A DNA stretch of 64,000 bases from CBDCZY01 sp965224745 (GTDB taxonomy: Bacteria; Pseudomonadota; Gammaproteobacteria; Methylococcales; Methylomonadaceae). The notes beneath the pieces are model-generated. The model was given only the letters and a program-made list of their open reading frames with translations. It made no database searches and was not told the origin of the DNA. The position numbers and the translations under genes are program-made. How positions within the stretch are numbered: position 1 is the first letter of the stretch; the number at the start of each line of letters is the position of its first letter. The stretch covers positions 620,001 to 684,000 of the forward strand of contig CBDCZY010000009.1 in assembly GCA_965224745.1 (NCBI GenBank). Direction: 5' to 3'. Below are positions 1 to 8,699 of the stretch, in pieces.

Positions 1-158
1 GTACAGGATTTGGTGTCAATTGAGAGCTATTGATGCTTAAATAGCCTCAGTGTGCTCGTACTATAAGCTTTGTCAAACAATAACAAGGTATTAAAACGTT
101 GAAATGTTAATGTGGCTTCCCAAGGATTGGTGGATGCACTTTAAGTCACGGATTCAGG
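1..158 (+). repeat. 158-bp direct repeat, copy 1
   Basis: This segment recurs at 29816-29973 in the same orientation, with the same length, no net indel and roughly ten mismatches. It begins at the window edge, so it may extend further upstream. Its last 50 bases read as the start of an open frame (MWLPKDWWMHFKSRIQ), shared by both copies, after which the copies diverge. The shared frame hints at a duplicated gene start rather than a purely non-coding repeat, but the predicted product is unrecognised. Confidence 0.85.
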
Positions 159-446
159 ATTTAAACAATAAAAATGTTTTAATTCCCATTGGTTGGGGGG
201 AGCTTTGGCGTTATTTCTCATGCAGTTCATGCTGAAGACAGGAACTATGAGGACACCTATTTCTTAGGCGTATCGAAAGGTAATCACAACGAAGTGATTG
301 TTGAAAATTTCATTGATTTCGTAGACCTTGCCATTAATGTGAGGTATATTTCTGATAGAAAGTTGAATCAAGAACGGTCATTTAATATAGCATCATGGCT
401 CATTTTTCAATAAAAACCTTACTCCGCATATTAGACCATTTAGACA
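159..446. other. Decayed sequence, no recognisable gene
   Basis: Only short open frames occur here. One covers 189-413 on the + strand (74 codons, no ATG start, no recognisable domain). With the fragment at 447-773 this looks like the debris of a larger gene. Confidence 0.4.
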
Positions 447-773
447 GTGTTTCCAGAATCAACTTGGCAGACAGGTTCTAGTGTGAATCCCATCATTACA
501 CAGCGGACTAATTACATTAAGAAAGGTTATGAATTGCAAATGGATTACCAACCAACCTTCGAAATATTACTTCATGCTGGCTTTACCCATTCAAATAAAC
601 GATCTGATCGGCATAGTATTATCGATTGCGAAAAAAGTATTCCTACAAAAAAAATGATAAACCTCCATCTTATTCATCAAATGGCTTTAGATGATAATGA
701 AATTTATGACAACATTACCACTTTAATGATAGCAGGATTTTTTTCACTGTTAGTTACCCGTACTAATAACTAA
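447..773 (+). pseudogene. Possible TonB-dependent receptor remnant
   Basis: A 108-codon frame without a good start or ribosome-binding site. Its middle (QRTNYIKKGYELQMDYQP, then LLHAGFTHSNK) resembles the beta-barrel strand pattern of TonB-dependent receptors, where a typical stretch has the form GxELxxxYxPxxxxxLxAGYTxxxxK. The plug domain, most of the barrel and the terminal aromatic strand are absent, so it can only be a fragment. A receptor beside a periplasmic binding protein gene is a common arrangement, which fits. The call is tentative. Confidence 0.35.
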
Positions 774-790
774 TTGTTGTAATATCGGAA

Positions 791-1780
791 ATGGATCAAC
801 ATCCAACACAACATTGCGACAAGCTTGCTGCTAAGCGACAGTGTAGTTTAAATGCCTGCTGCTTTCGTTTTATGTTAGCTATTTTTGGTGCTCTTTTGTT
901 ATTGATGAATGCCTCAAGTAATGCACTAGCAAGTAACATTATTATCGTTTCACAAACTAATTCTAAACTTCAACAATCAATTATTGCTTCTTTACAGCGT
1001 AAGTTACCTCGACACCTTTTCAAATTATTAAACGCTGATAACTCTGTCTATAAGCTAATCGTAGTTAATAAGCCCGACTTAGTAATCACTCTGGGGTATA
1101 GGGCTGCTTATCTAGTTCCTAAAAACATTACTCCTTTGCTGCATACGGTTATTTCATATAATGATCTAAAAAGCATTAGTTTATGCCAATTAATCGTTTG
1201 TGAACACACGCCTCGACAAATAGCCATTCATGTAGATCAACCAGCAGTGCGCCAAATCAATCTAATTCAGTTATTGTTTCCAAAAATTAAAACCATTGGC
1301 ACACTCGTTGGTAGCTTTTCTACAAAACAGGAAAAAACATTAATAAAGACTACGAAAGACTGCTCATTAAATCTAAAGACAAGAAAGGTCAAAAATAACG
1401 AAGACATCAATAACCAGCTGAATGAATTGCTTAAAAACACAGAAGCGCTATTGCCACTGCCCGATCCTATCATCTATAATCGTTTCACTATCCCGCAAAT
1501 TCTTCTTACAACGTATCATCAAAAAATACCAGTGATAGGTTTTTCCAAATCCTTTGCGGAAGCTGGCGCTATTGCAGCAGTCTATTCAACCCCAGAACAA
1601 ATCAGCCAACATATATCTGAAGTTATACCATTAATTTTTTCTGACCCTGGCTATCGACCTGCTTCAAGTCATCCGGCTTACTTTGACATTGCTATTAATC
1701 GCAATGTTGCCAGAACCCTGGAAGTTAAAATCCCCCCGTTGACCGAGTTAAGGAAAAGCATGATAGAAATGGAAAAATAA
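791..1780 (+). CDS. ABC-transporter substrate-binding-like periplasmic protein
   Basis: 329 residues. The N-terminus has a hydrophobic segment around residues 27-47 ending in alanine and serine (SNALAS), consistent with an export signal. The rest follows the layout of the ABC_sub_bind family: a first lobe with LVITLGYRAAYLV, a hinge with VDQPAVRQINLIQLLFP and IGTLVG, then a second lobe with IPVIGFSKSFAEAGAIAAVY. No permease or ATPase gene lies nearby, so it may act alone or with the decayed receptor upstream. Its substrate cannot be read from the sequence. It stops 70 bases before the preferred minC start and could share its transcript. Confidence 0.7.
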   Translation: MDQHPTQHCDKLAAKRQCSLNACCFRFMLAIFGALLLLMNASSNALASNIIIVSQTNSKLQQSIIASLQRKLPRHLFKLLNADNSVYKLIVVNKPDLVITLGYRAAYLVPKNITPLLHTVISYNDLKSISLCQLIVCEHTPRQIAIHVDQPAVRQINLIQLLFPKIKTIGTLVGSFSTKQEKTLIKTTKDCSLNLKTRKVKNNEDINNQLNELLKNTEALLPLPDPIIYNRFTIPQILLTTYHQKIPVIGFSKSFAEAGAIAAVYSTPEQISQHISEVIPLIFSDPGYRPASSHPAYFDIAINRNVARTLEVKIPPLTELRKSMIEMEK

Positions 1781-1849
1781 TTTTTTCTTATAGCAATGGA
1801 TGATAGAATTCAACGAGTTTGTAAATTATCAAATAACAAAATATTGAGG

Positions 1850-2608
1850 ATGTCTTCAAACCCCGGCGTTACAGCAAAGAATGATCCCGTCATGGAATTG
1901 AAAAGCAGTTCTGTAACCGTTCCATTACTGATTCTGTATAGCAGTAATATTGATTCGATTGTAAGTAGCTTAAAAGTTAAAATCAAACAAGCGCCAGGTT
2001 TTTTTGATGGATCTCCATTAATTGTAGATCTGAATAACTTATCGTCTACAGAAACAAAACTAAATCTGAATAAATTAGTCACCGATTTGCGATCCTTAGG
2101 CTTACAACCGCTGGCCATGAAAACAAGCTCGAAAGACTATACAGAGCAACTGAAGACAATGGGGTTCGCGATCCTGAGGGGCGACCAGGCTGTACCTCTG
2201 CAGCCCCAAAGCACACCGATGCAAACCACTAAGCATGAAGCTGAAAAAAGACCATCCACACAACCAGAAGGATTGGCACCTGCAGAAACCCTACTAATGA
2301 ACCAGCCCATTCGTTCTGGACAACAGGTCTATGCCAAGGGGGGCGATTTAATTATCATGTCTCAAGTCAGTCCCGGCGCTGAAATTATGGCCGATGGCAA
2401 CATTCATATTTATGGCACCCTTCATGGCCGTGCCTTGGCAGGCGTATCAGGTAATGATAAAAGCCGTATTTTCTGCTCTGATTTACAAGCAGAAATCATC
2501 TCAATTGCCGGCAATTATAGAGTTAAGGAAAACTTGGATGAATCCCACCAAGGAAAACCGGTACAAATTTTTCTTCAGGACCAATCTCTCGTCATTCAAG
2601 ACATCTAA
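1850..2608 (+). CDS. minC: Septum site-determining protein MinC
   Basis: Inhibitor of FtsZ ring assembly that acts at the cell poles when recruited by MinD. The N-terminal domain (about residues 15-110) is the FtsZ-antagonising part. The C-terminal beta-helix carries the diagnostic pattern RSGQQVYAKGGDLIIM followed by GAEIMADGNIHIYGTLHGRA and AGVSGND, which contacts MinD. Length (252 residues from this ATG) matches the family. An in-frame TTG lies at 1796 and another ATG near residue 15; neither has a convincing ribosome-binding site, so the start is uncertain. First gene of minCDE. Confidence 0.93.
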   Translation: MSSNPGVTAKNDPVMELKSSSVTVPLLILYSSNIDSIVSSLKVKIKQAPGFFDGSPLIVDLNNLSSTETKLNLNKLVTDLRSLGLQPLAMKTSSKDYTEQLKTMGFAILRGDQAVPLQPQSTPMQTTKHEAEKRPSTQPEGLAPAETLLMNQPIRSGQQVYAKGGDLIIMSQVSPGAEIMADGNIHIYGTLHGRALAGVSGNDKSRIFCSDLQAEIISIAGNYRVKENLDESHQGKPVQIFLQDQSLVIQDI

Positions 2609-2635
2609 AAACATTAAGAATTAGGAGACATTACT

Positions 2636-3448
2636 TTGGCTAGAATCATCGTCATTACTTCAGGTAAAGGAGGCGTCGGCAAGACTACAACCAGCGCTGC
2701 TATAGCAATGGGCTTAGCTTTAAGAGGGCATAAAACCGTAGTAATCGATTTTGATGTAGGTCTAAGAAATCTCGATCTCATCATGGGTTGCGAACGACGC
2801 GTTGTTTATGATCTAGTCAACGTCATAAATAAAGAAGCGTCTCTTAATCAAGGTCTTATAAAAGACAAACGTTGCGAAAATCTTTTTATTCTTCCGGCAT
2901 CTCAAACGCGAGACAAAGATGCTTTATCCCTGGAAGGGGTAGGTGAAGTTTTAGAAGACCTATCCAAAGACTTTGAATATATTGTTTGCGATTCACCCGC
3001 CGGCATAGAAAAAGGCGCCAACTTGGCGATGTATTATGCCGATGATGCTTTTGTAGTAACAAACCCTGAGGTTTCATCTGTTCGAGACTCTGACCGAATC
3101 TTAGGGATATTGGCCAGTAAGTCTAAACGAGCCGTTGATAACCTGGAGCCCATCAAAGAATATCTTTTGCTGACACGTTATTCGCCAGAACGCGTTAAAA
3201 TTGGCGAGATGCTGAGTGTACAAGATGTTCAGGATATCTTATCTTTACATCTAATTGGCGTAATTCCGGAATCGCCCTCCGTACTCACTGCGTCAAATGC
3301 AGGCGCACCAATAATCTTGGATGAATCCAGCAATGCAGGACAAGCGTATACAGATGTAGTTGCCAGATATCTAGGCGAAGTTGTACCGCACCGTTTTATT
3401 GAAGAAGAGAAAAAAGGTCTGCTACGAAGACTATTTGGAGGCAAATAA
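2636..3448 (+). CDS. minD: Septum site-determining ATPase MinD
   Basis: Membrane-cycling ATPase of the ParA/MinD family that carries MinC to the membrane and is displaced by MinE. The deviant Walker A GKGGVGKTT is at residues 10-18. FDVGLRNLD and VCDSPAGIEKGA follow as the other nucleotide-site motifs. The C-terminal membrane-targeting amphipathic helix is present (KKGLLRRLFGGK). It uses a TTG start, supported by AGGAG about ten bases upstream; no ATG fits the conserved N-terminus. It ends one base into minE, consistent with translational coupling. Confidence 0.98.
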   Translation: MARIIVITSGKGGVGKTTTSAAIAMGLALRGHKTVVIDFDVGLRNLDLIMGCERRVVYDLVNVINKEASLNQGLIKDKRCENLFILPASQTRDKDALSLEGVGEVLEDLSKDFEYIVCDSPAGIEKGANLAMYYADDAFVVTNPEVSSVRDSDRILGILASKSKRAVDNLEPIKEYLLLTRYSPERVKIGEMLSVQDVQDILSLHLIGVIPESPSVLTASNAGAPIILDESSNAGQAYTDVVARYLGEVVPHRFIEEEKKGLLRRLFGGK

Positions 3449-3720
3449 TGAGCTTGCTGGATTACTTCAAAACCACACGAGCGCAACCAGCTACGGCGTC
3501 TCTTGCTAAAGAGAGGCTACAAATTCTAGTTTCTCATGAGCGAAATCAGAGAAATCAGCCTTCTTATTTGCCGCAGATGAAAAAAGAACTACTCGAAATA
3601 ATTAAAAAATATGTCAAAGTAGATAGTGATGCGATATCTATTAATCTGGAACAGGATGAGAATCATGAGGTTTTAGAACTTAACATTGTTTTACCAGATG
3701 AGTCCGCCAAGTCATCTTAA
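3448..3720 (+). CDS. minE: Cell division topological specificity factor MinE
   Basis: 90 residues, the normal size. The N-terminal membrane and MinD-binding region is followed by the typical segment ASLAKERLQILVSHER, then a dimerisation region ending in LELNIVLPDE. MinE stimulates MinD ATP hydrolysis and confines the MinC/MinD inhibitor to the poles. The ATG overlaps the minD stop codon by one base. Confidence 0.97.
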   Translation: MSLLDYFKTTRAQPATASLAKERLQILVSHERNQRNQPSYLPQMKKELLEIIKKYVKVDSDAISINLEQDENHEVLELNIVLPDESAKSS

Positions 3721-3741
3721 TTATTATTGGAGAAAAACGAT

Positions 3742-3942
3742 ATGAAATCGACAACGGGTCAAAATGCCGGCAAGGTCTGGAAAATTATTAATACTAATAA
3801 ATCGGTTAGCATGAGTAAAATTTCCAAAGAAACGGGTTTGACAATCAACGAAGTGAACAGGGCGATTGGCTGGTTAGACCGTGAAGACAAGATCACGACA
3901 GAACAACAGGGACGAACTGAGTTGCTATCATTGAATGAATGA
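3742..3942 (+). CDS. Winged helix-turn-helix protein (DUF2582-type)
   Basis: 66 residues. The whole protein is one small winged helix: VWKIINTNKSVSMSKISKE, then TGLTINEVNRAIGWLDRE, then a wing ITTEQQGRTELLSL. This matches the short DUF2582 winged-helix family of unknown target. The ATG at 3742 is preferred over an upstream TTG at 3727 because GGAG lies about ten bases before it. It follows minE by 21 bases and is probably cotranscribed, but there is no known link to division. Confidence 0.75.
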   Translation: MKSTTGQNAGKVWKIINTNKSVSMSKISKETGLTINEVNRAIGWLDREDKITTEQQGRTELLSLNE

Positions 3943-4073
3943 CTTCATTCTTTCAATAAATTCCCATTGCTCTAAACAATTAAAGATATTTCTCTTAAAT
4001 TTAAATCGTTTTGTTTTTGTTTATATTCTCGTGTTATAGACTTATCGGGCTCAGCAATAAATTGAGTTGAATT

Positions 4074-5460
4074 GGGTGCAGCCTATACTTGATGTTATTT
4101 ATAGATATATGATATAACTTGTTGAAACTAAATCATACGGGTTATTTCAAAAATGGCACAACTCATTGCTCGCACCGGAAACGAACTGACGATAGAAGTT
4201 AAAGTGACTATAGACGGCTCTCTGCTGGAAGCAGAAGATGCGATTCAAAATGCCTGCAACGAAGTTGGACTGCTGGCCACCGGAAAAGCCTTGGAAAATT
4301 TTGATACCGATGGACGCGCACTGCAAACCGGGGGTATCAAATGGACCGCTAAAACCCCCAGTGAGAAACACTATCAAACGCCTTACGGAGTCGTCGAAAT
4401 CAAGCGCTATACCTACCAAACCTCAAAAGGCGGCAAAGTGTGGTGTCCACTGGACGTGAACGCGCGTATTATTCGAGGCGGAACGCCGCGATTAGCCCAG
4501 CAAGTCGCGCACAAATATGCGCAGATGAATGCCCAAGCAGTTTGCTACGATTTTGAAGCCAACCACAACCGAAGCATCACCAAATCCTATATCCAGAATA
4601 TGGCGGATTGGGTCGGCGGCATTGCTCAGGCCAGAGAAGAAGAGTGGACGTATACGTTGCCGGCATTCGATGCCCCCGTTTCAACCATTGTGTTTAGTTT
4701 GGATGGTGCCTATATTTTGATGCAAGAAGACGGCTGGCGTGAAGCGATGGTCGGCGCACTGTCCTTTTATGATGCGGAAGGCCAGCGTTTGCACTCGCTG
4801 TATTTGGGTGCTCCGCCTGAATATGGCAAGGGAACCTTTAAGCAACGTTATGAGAAAGAAATCCAGCGGATCAAAGCGCTCTATCCTGACGCCCTTTATC
4901 TGGGTATTGCTGATGGCGCCAAAGATAACTGGTCATTTTTAACCCCCCATACAGACCGTCAATTACTCGATTTTTATCATGTCACGGAATATCTTGGCAA
5001 AGTGGCTTATGCTGCATTTTCACAGAAAACAGCAAAACCCAAAAGAGCCGCATGGCTATCAGAACGGTGTCATCAACTGAAGCATGAGTCAGGAGCGGTT
5101 AACGCGTTAATTCAGGAGATGGAGGGGTTAACGCGAAAACAAGGCTTGTCCCAATCCGTTCAAGAAGAGTTGGTTCAAGCATTGACTTACTTTAATAATC
5201 ATCAGCATCAAATGAATTATGCCGCGCATACGGCTGCCCGGTTACCGATTGGTTCAGGGGTTACTGAGGCGGCTTGTAAAACCTTGGTCAAACAACGCTT
5301 ATGTTGTTCGGGGATGCGCTGGAAAAACCAAGGAGCAGGGGTGATATTGAGTCTGCGAAGTCTTGTACAGTCAGGCAGTCGATGGCAACAATTCTGGGAG
5401 AAGATTAATCAATATGGGGCTCAATGTTATATTTGAAAACATCATTTTAAGGCTCCACCC
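4074..5460 (+). mobile_element. Complete ISKra4-family insertion sequence
   Basis: Imperfect terminal inverted repeats match at about 19 of 25 positions: the left end starts gggtgcagcctat and the right end, read inward, starts gggtggagcctta. An exact 8-bp target duplication, gttgaatt, flanks the element at 4066-4073 and 5461-5468. One transposase gene fills the element. The exact duplication and open frame suggest a recent insertion. Confidence 0.92.
4153..5436 (+). CDS. ISKra4-family transposase
   Basis: 427 residues. The central part shows the DDE-type core with FSLDGAYILM (first aspartate), LGIADGAKDNW (second), and a C-terminal IGSGVTEAACKTLVKQRLCC holding the glutamate. The motif GSGVxEAACKxLVxQRL and the tail GMRWKNQGAGVILSLRSL are characteristic of ISKra4-type transposases. 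The gene is intact and begins 79 bases inside the left end of the element. Confidence 0.9.
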   Translation: MAQLIARTGNELTIEVKVTIDGSLLEAEDAIQNACNEVGLLATGKALENFDTDGRALQTGGIKWTAKTPSEKHYQTPYGVVEIKRYTYQTSKGGKVWCPLDVNARIIRGGTPRLAQQVAHKYAQMNAQAVCYDFEANHNRSITKSYIQNMADWVGGIAQAREEEWTYTLPAFDAPVSTIVFSLDGAYILMQEDGWREAMVGALSFYDAEGQRLHSLYLGAPPEYGKGTFKQRYEKEIQRIKALYPDALYLGIADGAKDNWSFLTPHTDRQLLDFYHVTEYLGKVAYAAFSQKTAKPKRAAWLSERCHQLKHESGAVNALIQEMEGLTRKQGLSQSVQEELVQALTYFNNHQHQMNYAAHTAARLPIGSGVTEAACKTLVKQRLCCSGMRWKNQGAGVILSLRSLVQSGSRWQQFWEKINQYGAQCYI

Positions 5461-5535
5461 GTTGAATTTGTTTCTAACCCATCTATTAACTAGAACAAAC
5501 ATTCACAACTTTCTTTTGTGTAGCAACGCGAGCAA

Positions 5536-6000
5536 CTAAACCGATACCGTCCTCCCAATAACTGCGACAACAATCAAAATAAGACCAATCAACAAATTAA
5601 GACCTACTAACTTCCTAAGTTTGCCAACATTTTCAGCAGCAACCTGGCTATCATTTATAGAGACCGCTTCCCTAAGTCTTTTGTAAGGCGCAAAATAGAC
5701 ATGAAAAAATATCATTAGCATAATGATACCTAACGCCAACATGATATGGACGTATATCGGCCACTGTCCCATGCCCCCGAACATCTGGTAGCCCAAAATA
5801 AAACCAGTGACCGGTAAAACAACAACAGCTTTCCAAACCCATCTAAAAAATCGCTGTAATACGCCGTCCCAAAGTTTAGAACGCAGTGGCGCTTCAAGCA
5901 ACTGCACTGCAACTGGTCTTAAGCACATATAGGCGAAAAACATTCCTCCGACCCAGATAACAACAGACAAAATGTGAAACGCTAATAGCATGGATATCAT
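5536..6000 (-). CDS. CopD-like four-helix membrane protein
   Basis: 154 residues with four predicted transmembrane helices. The first (LLAFHILSVVIWVGGMFFAY) contains a His and WVGG pattern typical of CopD-family and related haem or copper-associated membrane proteins. Further histidines (YVHIMLALG and FFHVYFAPYKRLR) sit in helix 3 and its exit and could ligate haem or copper. The ATG at 6000 is chosen because AGAGGT precedes it; the open frame runs 18 bases further. Function is unassigned. Confidence 0.7.
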   Translation of the reverse strand: MISMLLAFHILSVVIWVGGMFFAYMCLRPVAVQLLEAPLRSKLWDGVLQRFFRWVWKAVVVLPVTGFILGYQMFGGMGQWPIYVHIMLALGIIMLMIFFHVYFAPYKRLREAVSINDSQVAAENVGKLRKLVGLNLLIGLILIVVAVIGRTVSV

Positions 6001-6239
6001 TTTTACCTCTTGAAGCAAGTTTCTTTAGCCCTAAGTATACCAAGATCGTTTTCTCGTAATCACTCCGATTCTGACCATTTTCAAGATTTCTGTAAATTAC
6101 TTTTCCTATAAATACCAATCCCATCACTTTAAAGAGCGAGATTTATTCCAGTTTCCAATATATCATTGAACTAAATACTCAAAAAAACTTTGTATTTTTA
6201 TACCACTAATATGAGTGAATAAGAACCTATTATTAGACT

Positions 6240-7604
6240 ATGACAACACTATCTCCATTACTCAGCAACTGGCTGCACACAATAAAAACAGAAAAAGTCA
6301 TAGAAATACTGTGTGAAATTTCAGATGAGTCAGCCATTATAATTATCGATAGTACTGCAAAAATTCTACTTTGGAACCGAGGTGCGGAAAATATCATTGG
6401 TCACCACGGGCAAGAAGTAATAGGTAAAAAGATTGACCATTTTTTTAGCATGACAGAAGGTTTTTTTATAGCTGATAATGGCTTAACCCGTGAAAAAGTA
6501 AGGCTGAGTATTGCTGGCAAACAAACGTTACTCCTTTATCGTCAAAGTAGCGCATTTTTTGATACTTCTGGGCAATATGCCGGCAGCATTATCATCTTCA
6601 ATCAACAAGAGAAAAACCGTGGAAATGCCCTAAGCCAACGGTTACCAGATGTGCAGTACGAAACTTTTCATGGTTTGATCACACGATCTCAGGAAATGCG
6701 ACAAGCATTCCAGATCATTAGAAATGCAGCTGAAACCGATACAACCATTCTGATTAGAGGTGAATCAGGTACAGGAAAAGAACTGGCAGCGAAGGCATTG
6801 CATAATGAGAGTCACCGTCATGAAAAACCTTTTTTAGCTGTCAATTGCGCTGCCTTAACCCCGACTTTATTGGAAAGCGAACTATTCGGTCACGTCAAAG
6901 GGGCATTCACTGGCGCAGTCAAAGAACATTTAGGATTATTTGAACGAGCAGACCAGGGCACCCTCTTTCTCGATGAGGTCGCTGAATTGCCTATGGAATT
7001 ACAAGCAAAGCTCTTACGAGTGTTACAAGAAAAAAGCTTTGTTAGAGTCGGAGGCGAACAGATTATTGATATTAATGTCCGAATTATCGCTGCGACTCAC
7101 CGCTCATTAAGGGAAGAGGTTAAAACAGGTCGGTTTAGAGAAGATCTTATGTATCGGTTACGCGTCGTCCCTGTTTTTCTGCCCGCCCTGCGTGAACGAA
7201 GACAGGACATTACTCTCCTGTTATGGCATTTTATCGATCTGTTTAATGCCCGAGGTCTAAGGCATATTAGCCAAATTGACTCAGCTGCCATGCGTTTATT
7301 GTTGGATCATGCATGGCCTGGAAACGTTAGAGAACTACAGAACGTAGTCGAGTATGCATTTGTGGTAGGACGAGAAGAGTCTATGCAAGTCGAAGATCTT
7401 CCGCCCGAGTTTAGGGTTGATCAAATAGCCCAAACGCCTTCAAGTATGCAAGCAACAATAACCAACAGACCAGACGAAGAAACTTTATTACGGCAAGCCT
7501 TGCATGACTCGCACGGTAACATTGATGAAGCTGCTAAACTACTCGGCATCAGTCGCGCCACTTTTTGGCGAAAAAGAAAAAAATATGGAATAAATAATCA
7601 CTGA
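6240..7604 (+). CDS. PAS-domain sigma-54-dependent transcriptional activator
   Basis: 454 residues. A PAS sensor domain (about 20-120) is followed by an AAA+ sigma-54 interaction domain with Walker A GESGTGKE at 174-181, the sigma-54 contact loop GAFTGA, Walker [13 protein letters not shown] and the R-finger region [14 protein letters not shown] Fis-type helix-turn-helix ends it ([20 protein letters not shown]). No receiver domain is present, so signalling is through PAS, not phosphorylation. The genes it controls are not evident; no cognate sigma-54 site was seen beside it. The ATG has only a weak ribosome-binding site. Confidence 0.9.
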   Translation: MTTLSPLLSNWLHTIKTEKVIEILCEISDESAIIIIDSTAKILLWNRGAENIIGHHGQEVIGKKIDHFFSMTEGFFIADNGLTREKVRLSIAGKQTLLLYRQSSAFFDTSGQYAGSIIIFNQQEKNRGNALSQRLPDVQYETFHGLITRSQEMRQAFQIIRNAAETDTTILIRGESGTGKELAAKALHNESHRHEKPFLAVNCAALTPTLLESELFGHVKGAFTGAVKEHLGLFERADQGTLFLDEVAELPMELQAKLLRVLQEKSFVRVGGEQIIDINVRIIAATHRSLREEVKTGRFREDLMYRLRVVPVFLPALRERRQDITLLLWHFIDLFNARGLRHISQIDSAAMRLLLDHAWPGNVRELQNVVEYAFVVGREESMQVEDLPPEFRVDQIAQTPSSMQATITNRPDEETLLRQALHDSHGNIDEAAKLLGISRATFWRKRKKYGINNH

Positions 7605-7817
7605 TGACTTACTTTTTCTAGTAAAAATAATTCCGGCGACCGACGACGGGTCGTTAAATTTACAATATGCTGCGACAATACCCTCTCTGCACCTAATCCA
7701 CCAACCCATTGTTTTACCCTGATACCTTCAAGCTCACCACCAGGGTGTCCCGGATAAACAATTATGCTAATCCGCCCTTTTGGCTTTAATAGGGCTAAAC
7801 TACTACGTAATGCAATG
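7598..7817 (-). pseudogene. C-terminal part of split class I methyltransferase (YtqB/rRNA-methylase type)
   Basis: About 72 codons encoding the C-terminal half of a Rossmann methyltransferase: ALRSSLALLKPKGRISII, VYPGHPGG and LEKVSHQ. The N-terminal half lies 3.2 kb away at 10996-11383. Joining the two across the target duplication restores one frame reading TLPETTI then ALRSSL, as expected for the PF06962-like family. The gene is therefore disrupted by a nested IS insertion and is presumably inactive. It overlaps the end of the sigma-54 activator gene by seven bases, tail to tail. Confidence 0.88.
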
Positions 7818-7961
7818 GGCATTGCTAATTTAGTATAGTTAACGTTCCATTTCTTTTATGCATTAAGAGTAATATAGACAGCTCAAGCATTCGTGTCTCG
7901 CGTCAATTACTTTGTCCGGTTTGGCGACAATTATGATGGCCGGTTGAGTGTTTAAGGTTTT

Positions 7962-8699
7962 TTATGATTTTTTCTGATGTTTCCTCCTGTAACTGTTGCC
8001 GTCGATTTCAAGAATCGTGGCATGATGGATAATGCGGTCAATGGCGGCTACGGTCATTAATGTATCCGGGAATATCTGATCCCAGTGACTGAATGGCTGG
8101 TTTGATGTGATGATCAAGCTGCCACTTTCATAACGATGAGCAATAAACTCAAACAGGACCTGGGTTTCTGAATCCGTTTTTTTAACATAACCAATATCAT
8201 CGATAATGAGTACACGATATTTATCCAGTCGACTCATCACAGCCATTAAATCCAGCTCTTTTTTGGCCTGCTGCAGTAATTGCACCAGTGCGGTGGCAGC
8301 CAACCATTTTACCCGGATGCCTTGTTCGATAAGATGAAGCCCCAAAGCAGAAGCAATATGCGATTTACCGACACCGGAAGGGCCAATCAATAAAACATTA
8401 TCTGCCTGTAGCGCCCACTGGGTATTATCGCGCAGCCCAATCACTTTCTTTTGAATGGTTTCCGGTAATTCATCAAAGCCTAAGGTGGCAAAACTTTTGC
8501 CCCGGGGTAATTTGGCTTCTTTGGTCCAGTTGCAAACTCGCGTTTCAAAGCGCCGTGCAATTTCATTTTCACACAGTTTAGACAGGTATTGGCTATAGCC
8601 CCATGCCTGTTTTGTGGCCTGTTCCTGATAAGCTTCATAATATTGCCAAAAAGCCAGCAAGCGAAGTTCTTTTAACATCATTGGCAAACCATCACTCAC
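7962..8699 (-). CDS. istB: IS21 helper ATPase IstB
   Basis: 245 residues. AAA+ ATPase that helps the IS21 transposase choose targets. Walker A GPSGVGKS is at 106-113, Walker B is RVLIIDDIGY, and ALGLHLIEQGIRVKWLAATALV is the conserved IstB/DnaC-like stretch in between. It overlaps the end of istA by eight bases, as is usual for this family, and is intact. Confidence 0.94.
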   Translation of the reverse strand: MSDGLPMMLKELRLLAFWQYYEAYQEQATKQAWGYSQYLSKLCENEIARRFETRVCNWTKEAKLPRGKSFATLGFDELPETIQKKVIGLRDNTQWALQADNVLLIGPSGVGKSHIASALGLHLIEQGIRVKWLAATALVQLLQQAKKELDLMAVMSRLDKYRVLIIDDIGYVKKTDSETQVLFEFIAHRYESGSLIITSNQPFSHWDQIFPDTLMTVAAIDRIIHHATILEIDGNSYRRKHQKKS

